DNA from: Methanoregula sp.
Lineage (GTDB): Archaea > Halobacteriota > Methanomicrobia > Methanomicrobiales > Methanospirillaceae
Length of the DNA stretch: 5,858 bases
Assembly: GCA_028705545.1 (NCBI GenBank)
Contig: JAQWDG010000116.1
Location: 1-5,858 of the forward strand
Direction of reading: 5' to 3'
Shown: positions 1 through 4,606 of the stretch, one piece after another
Position numbering within the stretch: the stretch's first letter is position 1
How the letters are laid out: every line of letters begins with the position of its first letter
Notes under the pieces: model-generated
Seen by the model: the letters and a program-made list of their open reading frames with translations, nothing else
The model's database searches: none
Told to the model about the DNA's origin: nothing
Position numbers and translations under genes: made by a program

Positions 1-141
1 TCTGTCTTTTCCGGTGCCATAGTCGGTACGCTTTTTTCCTGGATATTGCGAAATAAGGGTGCAGGAGATAATAGAACCTGCGATTCTGACAACGAAGATT
101 ACATCCCGAAGAAACTGAGGATCCGGCGTTTGGGGTCCTTA
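1..141 (+). CDS. Possible 3' end of a plus-strand gene cut by the left edge
   Basis: Reading from base 1, the first plus frame is open for 46 codons and stops at TAG 139-141; the other two plus frames close within about 55 bases. It begins SVFSGAIVGTLFSWILRNKG, a small-residue/hydrophobic stretch followed by basic residues, like the last transmembrane helix of a membrane protein. A polar, acidic segment and a basic tail (KKLRIRR) follow. The last 43 bases overlap the convergent gene ending at 99, which is unusual, and that part could be non-coding read-through of the frame. The family cannot be identified from this fragment. The coding call rests only on the open frame and the helix-like composition. 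Confidence 0.35.
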
Positions 142-671
142 TAGAAGATCCGTGCCCCGTCCTTTATATTCCGGACATCCTCGATGGTGTAAAGGATGTC
201 GGGATATTCCCTGGAGAAAATGGAAAGCAGCCGGGAGAGCTCTTTTCTCGGGACGATCATGAAGATGATGCTGACGGTCCCGGAGAAACTTCCCGTGCCT
301 TCGATCCGGGTCATACCATAGCCGAGCGTCGAGAGCCGGGTCATGATAGGCTGCGGGTCGGCCGGGGTGATGAGCCGGACGATCACGTACCCGATCGAGA
401 TGAGGTTCTCGATTGCCATGCCGAGCACTGTGCCGATACCATACCCTGCAAGGTAGGCAAAGAGGTTCCAGTACTGGGTGAGATTTGTGAGCACGAGGCC
501 GGTCGAGATCAGCCAGATACCGGTCTTGATGATTCCGACGTAGGCAGCAAGGTTCGCGTGCCCCTTGCTGATGTAGATCGTCCTGACCGATTCAAGGCTG
601 GCCTCGGCAATCCGGGCGATGAGGATCAGAATGGGGATGGCTGCAAGGGAACAGAACTGACCGAAATCCAC
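99..671 (-). CDS. UPF0316-type membrane protein with C-terminal DUF2179-like domain
   Basis: This 190-residue protein has three predicted membrane helices at about residues 8-26, 43-61 and 66-88, then a soluble domain at about 110-170. The N-terminal part shows the family pattern RIAEASLESVRTIYISKG (20-37) and the glycine-rich helix AYLAGYGIGTVLGMAIE (72-88). The C-terminal domain begins GYGMTRIEGTGSFSGTV (117-133), as in DUF2179 domains of YitT/UPF0316 proteins, and holds IVPRKEL (139-145). Length is normal for the family. The biochemical role is unknown; it is presumably in the cytoplasmic membrane. The start is GTG at 669-671, supported by AGGTG (plus-strand 680-684) eight bases upstream. 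It stands alone, divergent from the YkgJ-type gene across the hairpin-rich region. Family assignment is from recalled motifs. Confidence 0.85.
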   Translation of the reverse strand: MDFGQFCSLAAIPILILIARIAEASLESVRTIYISKGHANLAAYVGIIKTGIWLISTGLVLTNLTQYWNLFAYLAGYGIGTVLGMAIENLISIGYVIVRLITPADPQPIMTRLSTLGYGMTRIEGTGSFSGTVSIIFMIVPRKELSRLLSIFSREYPDILYTIEDVRNIKDGARIFYKDPKRRILSFFGM

Positions 672-800
672 GGGTTTTACACCTTCTTAACCTCAAATGT
701 CAGACTGCTGAAGTACGTATACCTTGCGGCATTTTTTGGGCAGTAGCGGACAAAACGCACGGGTACCGCGTCCGCCCGGCCGGAGATTATGGGGGGGTGA

Positions 801-830
801 CCCCCTGCCTGAAAAAATAACAGGAGGGGG
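801..830. repeat. Inverted repeat with A-rich loop
   Basis: CCCCCTGCCTG (801-811) pairs with CAGGAGGGGG (821-830) apart from one bulged base, around the loop AAAAAATAA. It overlaps the first two G/C hairpins of the repeat region, so alternative pairings compete: 791-797 with 801-805, or 801-811 with 821-830. Confidence 0.6.
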
Positions 831-948
831 GGGTGATCCCCCTGTTCAGGTCATGAGGGGGGAGGGGGTACCCCCTACCCCCCCTCCCCCATTTGCCGCA
901 GGACAACGCTCCGGTTCCGACGAAGGTTCCACAAGAAATACACGATCC

Positions 949-971
949 GGGGCGGGGACCGGGGGGGTGGG
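949..971 (+). other. Potential G-quadruplex motif
   Basis: The plus strand has four G runs with short loops: GGGG (949-952), GGGG (954-957), G7 (961-967) and GGG (969-971), with loops of 1, 3 and 1 bases. This fits the usual G3+ with loops of 1-7 bases rule. It sits at the boundary of the two repeat units. Whether it folds in the cell is unknown; the same G runs can instead pair with the C runs at 974-983. Confidence 0.5.
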
Positions 972-1184
972 TACCCCCCACCCGGGCCGGCACAGGGGGA
1001 GGGGGGTGGTCCCCTCCCTCAGGTCATGGTGGGGTGGGGGTACCCCTGCCCCCCTCCCCCCTTTGGCCACAAACCATAATCACGATCCGAAGAACGTTCC
1101 ACAGGAAACGCAGGATCCCGGTATGGATACTTCAAAGGAGCTCCCCGCGTTTTTTCGCCACCTTAATGCCGTTCCGTGTCCAAT

Positions 1185-1694
1185 ATGCACAATAACAGCG
1201 AAGGCGAACCTGACGTGGTCTTCCGGTGCCAGCAGTGCGGGGAATGCTGCAGTTACATGGGCGATATCATCGGTATCGATGAGAAGACTGGTCCTGATAC
1301 CTACCGGATCCGGTTCTCTGTTACCGGTGAAGAACGGATAGTAACCCTTGACCCGGACAAAAAAGACCTGTTTTTGACCCGTGAGATCGCGCAATCGCAT
1401 CCTATGGCCTGCCCGTTCCTCAGATTCCGCGACAACCGGGCGTTCTGCACGGTCCATGCCACCAGGCCCGGACTCTGCCGGCAGTACGGGTGTTTCCGGG
1501 TCCTCATCCTCGACAGTGACAGCCAGCATATCGGAAGGGTACAGGAGGGGTCACGGATCTTTTTTTCCCCTAACCCCTCCCTCCACGAACTCTGGGACCG
1601 GGAAGTAAAGGGAACGGACATTTCCGATGAGACGGAATGGGAACGGTACGTAAGGGACGTGTTCTCCCGTGCAGGTTATCGTGTGGTAATCTGA
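1185..1694 (+). CDS. YkgJ-family cysteine cluster protein (CxxCxxCC, zinc or Fe-S binding)
   Basis: The 169-residue product from ATG 1185 carries the family signature C15-x2-C18-G-E-C21-C22 near its N-terminus. A second group follows: C76-P-F, then C88-T-V-H91-A-T-R-P-G-L-C98 and C103. This arrangement is typical of YkgJ/UPF0153 proteins, thought to bind zinc or an iron-sulfur cluster; no enzymatic role is established. The region between the groups (30-65) is polar with no membrane segment, so the protein is probably cytoplasmic. The frame extends to GTG 1176, giving 172 residues; neither start has a nearby ribosome binding site, so leaderless translation is possible, and I prefer the ATG. 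The stop is TGA 1692-1694. The gene stands alone, divergent from the UPF0316-type gene. Family membership is strong; function is unknown. Confidence 0.9.
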   Translation: MHNNSEGEPDVVFRCQQCGECCSYMGDIIGIDEKTGPDTYRIRFSVTGEERIVTLDPDKKDLFLTREIAQSHPMACPFLRFRDNRAFCTVHATRPGLCRQYGCFRVLILDSDSQHIGRVQEGSRIFFSPNPSLHELWDREVKGTDISDETEWERYVRDVFSRAGYRVVI

Positions 1695-1744
1695 CCCGGA
1701 CGTTTCTCCGACATAATCTGAGAGCTCCCGTACCGTGCCATCTT

Positions 1745-1800
1745 CGACAAACGTCCGCTCTTTTTCATTGGTAAATTTCTCTTTTTGCACACTTTTTAAA
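1745..1800 (+). terminator. Probable T-rich terminator of the YkgJ-type gene
   Basis: Downstream of the stop at 1694 the plus strand has several short T runs (1760-1764, 1782-1786, 1792-1796) in locally AT-rich sequence, without a strong hairpin. This fits archaeal oligo-T termination. The same stretch may carry upstream promoter elements of the next gene, so its limits are uncertain. Confidence 0.4.
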
Positions 1801-1824
1801 ACAAGAATTTTCGCATTTTTTGAG

Positions 1825-1850
1825 CCAATAAACCGTATACATGTTTATGG
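1825..1850. promoter_or_regulatory. Imperfect dyad around GTATAC, possible promoter/operator
   Basis: CCAATAAAC (1825-1833) and GTTTATGG (1843-1850) are inverted copies except for one extra A, flanking CGTATACAT. It lies in the most AT-rich part of the gap before the small membrane protein, about 95 bases upstream of its first ATG. TATA-like strings occur inside it, so a regulator binding here could control a promoter. A transcript starting ~25 bases downstream would have an 80-base leader containing the small hairpin at 1853-1872 (AACCCG/CGGGTT). All of this is inference from sequence symmetry. Confidence 0.35.
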
Positions 1851-1942
1851 ATAACCCGAGGATATCCGGGTTTACGCCGGGAATGGCAGGAGAATTTCCG
1901 GGAAAAAAGGCGTGACCAGGGCAGGGAGCACTTTCACTGTCC

Positions 1943-2341
1943 ATGGCCGGTCCCTTATCCCGTGAAATGATGAAAAAACCGGGAATGAGAAGGGGAGTGC
2001 ATCTTGCGATTGGCCTTGTGGCCTTCTGCTGTTACGCGTACCTGGGGCATCTTTTGCAGGACATCCCGCAGGGGACGCTTGCGTTCGGGCTCCTTGCGGT
2101 ATTTGTCGGTTCAATGCTGCCGGACCTGCTGGAGCCGCCGACAAGCTCCCGGCACCGGGGTTTCTTCCACAGCAAAAAGATGCTCAAAGGGACCGGGATC
2201 CTCTTTGTTGGGGCAGTATTTCTCTGGCTGCTGCCGGAGATACCCTCGAAAACCGTACCCTTTGTGCTGTCCGCTCTCGCTCTCGGGTACCTGCTCCACC
2301 TCGCGGCCGATTCGGTTACCCCGCGGGGGCTGCCGAGATAA
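1943..2341 (+). CDS. Small membrane protein resembling YdjM/DUF457 metal-dependent hydrolases
   Basis: The 132-residue product has four likely hydrophobic segments (about 19-37, 45-60, 84-98 and 104-122). It carries the polar motifs of the YdjM/DUF457 family: H20 at the start of the first helix, PDLLEPP (60-66), HRGFFHS (71-77) and HLAADSVTPRGLPR (119-132). In the family these His/Asp residues are thought to bind metal near the membrane surface, but the substrate is unknown. The protein ends right after the TPRG motif, so it is shorter than the ~150-190 residues common in the family and lacks their final segment. The start is uncertain: ATG 1943, 1967, 1970 and 1985 are all in frame, none with a convincing ribosome binding site. 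It converges on the aks-type operon with a 20-base gap. Confidence 0.75.
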   Translation: MAGPLSREMMKKPGMRRGVHLAIGLVAFCCYAYLGHLLQDIPQGTLAFGLLAVFVGSMLPDLLEPPTSSRHRGFFHSKKMLKGTGILFVGAVFLWLLPEIPSKTVPFVLSALALGYLLHLAADSVTPRGLPR

Positions 2342-2355
2342 AAAAAGTTTTTTCG
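2339..2355. terminator. Bidirectional oligo-T terminator between convergent genes
   Basis: The sequence TAAAAAAAGTTTTTTCG overlaps the TAA of the plus-strand membrane protein and gives T6 on the plus strand and T7 on the minus strand. The A-run/T-run is self-complementary, so one element can end transcription from both sides. It is seven bases beyond the stop of the dehydrogenase gene. Confidence 0.6.
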
Positions 2356-2361
2356 ACGATT

Positions 2362-3339
2362 TTAGTGACCGGGCTCACTCTTTTCAAGCGCCGTAAGTAC
2401 CGCTGCACCGAACTCCCGGGTGCCGGTCGATCCGCCGAGGTCCCGGGTCCGGGTACCCGAGGCAAGCACGCCTCCTATCGCGGATTCAATCCGTTCAGCC
2501 CCCCTGCTGTCGCCGAGATAGGTAAGGAGCATGGCGGCGCTCCGCAGGGCGGCGATGGGATTAGCAACGTCTTTGCCGGCAATATCCGGGGCACTCCCGT
2601 GGACCGGCTCGAAAAGGGCGTACCGGTCGCCGATGTTTGCGCTCGGGACAAGGCCCAGTCCCCCGACAAGGTAGGAGGCAACATCCGAGAGGATATCGCC
2701 AAAGATGTTCGTAGTCACGATCACATCGTAGGCCTGCGGGTGCTGGAGGACATCGAGAGAGAGGGCATCGATGAACTTCTCATTATACGATACGCCTGCC
2801 TTTTTCGCCTCTTCAATACAGATGTCGCGGAAGAAAACATCGGATTTGAGCACGTTCGCCTTGTGCCCGATGGTGAGCCGGCCCTGCCGCTTTTCGGCCA
2901 GCCGTATCGCCTCCCGTGCAATCCTCTCGGTTCCGTTCCGGGTCACCACCCGGAGCGTGGTCGCCCGGTCCGGGCCCCGTTCCTCGACGCCAGAGTACAG
3001 CCCCTCGGTATTCTCCCGCACGATCATGATATCAAACCCGTTGGCCTTCACCGGCCGCAGGTTCGCGTACAGGTCGAGCGCCTTTCTGATCCGGAGGACA
3101 ACGCTCTGGTAATCCTTCATCGGCGGGGTGGTTATCGCCCCAAAGAGGATTGCATCGGCAGTTTTCAGGGCCGCGATATCGGTATCCCCACAGGGACAGC
3201 CGGTCTCCTCCCACCGCCCGTAACCCACTTCGACAGGGAAGTACTCGTATTCCGGGTGGAGCAGGAAAAGCGCTTTTTGTGCGACCGGGATCACCTCGTG
3301 CCCGATCCCGTCGCCTTCGACAACGGCAATCCTCGTCAT
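2362..3339 (-). CDS. aksF: Isohomocitrate/3-isopropylmalate dehydrogenase (AksF/LeuB family)
   Basis: The 325-residue product is a complete NAD-dependent beta-decarboxylating dehydrogenase. Visible are EGDGIG (8-13), the substrate arginines in RKALDLYANLRP (R85, R95) and VRENTEGLY (R108, Y115), catalytic K160 and D191, and the metal ligands in NIFGDILSD (D215, D219). HGSAPDIAGK (247-256) has Asp-Ile where NADP enzymes carry Lys-Tyr, which predicts NAD use. LFGAIT (65-70) and KDYQS (75-79), then ten residues to the first arginine, match my recollection of M. jannaschii AksF (MJ1596) better than of LeuB (MJ0720). It would oxidise isohomocitrate and its longer homologues on the way to 2-oxosuberate. 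An ATG at 3351 exists, but the start at 3339 has GGAGG (3345-3349) five bases upstream and gives a 4-base ATGA overlap. It may instead be, or also serve as, LeuB. Confidence 0.9.
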   Translation of the reverse strand: MTRIAVVEGDGIGHEVIPVAQKALFLLHPEYEYFPVEVGYGRWEETGCPCGDTDIAALKTADAILFGAITTPPMKDYQSVVLRIRKALDLYANLRPVKANGFDIMIVRENTEGLYSGVEERGPDRATTLRVVTRNGTERIAREAIRLAEKRQGRLTIGHKANVLKSDVFFRDICIEEAKKAGVSYNEKFIDALSLDVLQHPQAYDVIVTTNIFGDILSDVASYLVGGLGLVPSANIGDRYALFEPVHGSAPDIAGKDVANPIAALRSAAMLLTYLGDSRGAERIESAIGGVLASGTRTRDLGGSTGTREFGAAVLTALEKSEPGH

Positions 3340-4136
3340 TGGTTCCTCCATTGGCTGACCAGATCCTGCACGGAGCGGGCGATCGTTGCGGGACTTGCCC
3401 CCCAGTGGACAACGGCCCCGAACTTCCCGTTCCAGGTACGGATGCCCTCACGCTCGGACCGGCAGCACCGGGCAATGAACGGTTCGTTGTCGACCTGTTC
3501 CAGGGGGCAGATGTTTTCGAGGGTAAAGTCCTCGCCGTAACATTCGGTGCAGAGCTGCGATGCCGTCATGCACCCGGCCACCCGGTCGCCGCCGTGGAGC
3601 GCATCGGCATCCAGTGTCCGGGTAAACCCGGCTGCCCGGCAGGGATAGATATCGGCGGGTATGCCGGTAATGTCCCGGACATGATGCTCGAAGGTAACCG
3701 AGAGCTCCCCGAAGAGCCCTGCCGCCTCCAGTTCCCGTATGCAGGCTGAAAGGGTAGGCCGGGGCGGGACCACGTCATAGACGTGAATGGGCAGGAACTC
3801 CGAGAGGTCGGGATCGAGAACAAAGGTCATGTTCTCTTCGAGGCTCGTAAAGACCGTGCAGCGGTACCCGCTCTCCTGCGCGAGCCGGACGAGCCGGGCA
3901 CGGTCGTGGATCTGGACCTTTTCCGGGTACCGGTACACCTCGTCCGGGGTGGCAAGAACCTGGGACAAGCGGATATCCCGCATGACGGTCTTTTGGGCCT
4001 GGTCGGTGACAATCTCGATAACTTCACACCCCTCCGGGGTCTCCCGCACGAGATACCGGCTCAGGGCATAGACCCGGTCACCGCAGGGTTTTGCCGAGGC
4101 ATACCCCACATACTTGCAGTGCTCGGGGAAGATCAC
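3336..4136 (-). CDS. Unknown cysteine-rich protein encoded between aksE and aksF
   Basis: I cannot assign a function to this 266-residue soluble-looking protein; it has no signal peptide or membrane segment. It has 12 cysteines (7, 18, 37, 93, 132, 166, 189, 196, 199, 210, 224, 225), half of them clustered at 189-225 with C196-x2-C199 and C224-C225, suggesting a metal or Fe-S site or thiol chemistry. Other striking segments are HVYDVVPPRPTLSACIREL (118-136), FEHHVRDITGIPADIYPC (149-166) and a final GASPATIARSVQDLV helix. The start is GTG 4134-4136, in a GTGA overlap with the stop of the upstream gene, with GGAGGGATC (4141-4149) as ribosome binding site. The stop TGA overlaps the start of the dehydrogenase gene. 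Tight coupling inside a coenzyme B-type operon suggests a role in that pathway or its control; this is inference only. Confidence 0.88.
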   Translation of the reverse strand: MIFPEHCKYVGYASAKPCGDRVYALSRYLVRETPEGCEVIEIVTDQAQKTVMRDIRLSQVLATPDEVYRYPEKVQIHDRARLVRLAQESGYRCTVFTSLEENMTFVLDPDLSEFLPIHVYDVVPPRPTLSACIRELEAAGLFGELSVTFEHHVRDITGIPADIYPCRAAGFTRTLDADALHGGDRVAGCMTASQLCTECYGEDFTLENICPLEQVDNEPFIARCCRSEREGIRTWNGKFGAVVHWGASPATIARSVQDLVSQWRNQ

Positions 4137-4606
4137 GGGTGATCCCTCCAGTACTCGACAAGGCCGCCGGCTTTGAGGATATCCTGCATCCGTACCGAGA
4201 GCGGCCGGATCGGGTGGCGTTTACCCCCGGCTTCGACCCATCCTTTTGTAAGATCGAATGCAACCTCGCTTCCCGCTTCGCAGGAGAGGTCGCACTCGAT
4301 GAGCGGCAGGCCGATGTTGATCGCATTCCGGAAAAAGATCCGGGCAAACGACGGGGCGATCACCGCGACCACGCCGGCCTCGCGGAGGGCGATTGCCGCC
4401 TGTTCGCGGGACGACCCGCACCCGAAGTTCTTCCCGGCAACGATCACGGCCCCGTTGAGCCGCGGAGCGATCCCCGGGTCGAGATCTTCAAAGATATGCG
4501 TTGCCCAGATGCTCCGGTCCTTTGTCCTCAGGTACCGCCCGGCGATGATGACATCCGTATCGATATCGGAGGGGAGGCAGACCGCGGTTCCCTTTCCCTG
4601 CATCAT
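4133..4606 (-). CDS. aksE: Homoaconitase small subunit (annotated families: 3-isopropylmalate dehydratase small subunit)
   Basis: The 157-residue product is the swivel-domain subunit of an aconitase-family hydro-lyase. It shows DIDTDVIIAGRYLRT (14-28), GKNFGCGSSREQAAIAL (58-74, with the substrate-binding Ser-Ser-Arg) and APSFARIFFRNAINIGLP (84-101). The loop YLRT (25-28) is the element shown in M. jannaschii to separate homoaconitase (MJ1271, R26/T27) from isopropylmalate isomerase (MJ1277, YLVY), so I favour the homoaconitase of coenzyme B synthesis, acting on cis-homoaconitate and longer homologues. With the large subunit it forms the active enzyme. The first ATG (4606) overlaps the previous stop as ATGA. 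GGAGG at 4611-4615 is four bases from it and seven from a second ATG at 4603, which may be the true start and would number the loop R26/T27. Confidence 0.93.
   Translation of the reverse strand: MMQGKGTAVCLPSDIDTDVIIAGRYLRTKDRSIWATHIFEDLDPGIAPRLNGAVIVAGKNFGCGSSREQAAIALREAGVVAVIAPSFARIFFRNAINIGLPLIECDLSCEAGSEVAFDLTKGWVEAGGKRHPIRPLSVRMQDILKAGGLVEYWRDHP

Larger units (their letters stand above)
787..1126. repeat. Tandem pair of ~170-bp units, each with three G/C hairpins
   Basis: Two imperfect copies, about 787-956 and 957-1126, keep the same order of parts at an offset of 169-173 bases. Part 1 is a G-run/C-run hairpin (791-805; 961-983). Part 2 is a second hairpin (826-842; 995-1014). CAGGTCATG follows, identical in both copies (847-855; 1020-1028). 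Part 3 is a hairpin centred on GGTACC (864-875; 1036-1046). The tail contains TCCGA (916-920; 1086-1090) and TTCCACARGAAA (927-938; 1097-1108), ending in GATCC. Hairpin arms vary in length while the links stay conserved, which suggests selection or a mobile origin for the unit. It lies between divergent genes and looks non-coding. The family is not identified; a genome-wide dispersed element is the likeliest explanation. Confidence 0.8.
672..1184. other. 513-base divergent intergenic region
   Basis: No convincing gene lies here. The first ~115 bases (672-786) hold the ribosome binding site and presumably the promoter of the leftward gene; GTATAC at 717-722 is the only TATA-like string I see. 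Bases 787-1126 are the tandem hairpin repeat described separately. The last ~60 bases (1127-1184) precede the YkgJ-type gene and contain no obvious TATA box and no ribosome binding site close to its start. Open frames crossing the region on both strands translate to Gly/Pro-rich low-complexity sequence produced by the G and C runs. Confidence 0.8.

Noticed and set aside
787..1126. CRISPR array
   Set aside because: There are only two ~170-bp units with internal palindromes, and no short direct repeats separated by unique spacers of constant length.
787..1126. rho-independent terminator cluster for flanking genes
   Set aside because: The flanking genes diverge from this region, so no gene ends here, and the hairpins are not followed by consistent T runs.
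724..1341. 205-codon plus-strand open frame, with minus-strand frames, across the hairpin repeat
   Set aside because: The translations are Gly/Pro/Arg low-complexity sequence created by G and C runs, and the plus-strand frame runs into the YkgJ-type gene in another frame.
1841..1915. Small open frame of 24 codons in the leader of the YdjM/DUF457-like gene
   Set aside because: It starts ATG-TTT-ATG without a ribosome binding site and ends before the gene. Nothing in its composition suggests translation, and such short frames are expected by chance.
2365..3540. 391-codon open frame on the plus strand antisense to the dehydrogenase
   Set aside because: It lies opposite a complete, motif-rich dehydrogenase gene and part of its neighbour. 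Long antisense frames are common in GC-rich genes, and the translation has no recognisable domain.
3150..3749. 199-codon plus-strand open frame across the dehydrogenase/unknown gene junction
   Set aside because: It is antisense to two genes with good ribosome binding sites and overlapping junctions, and shows no family motif.
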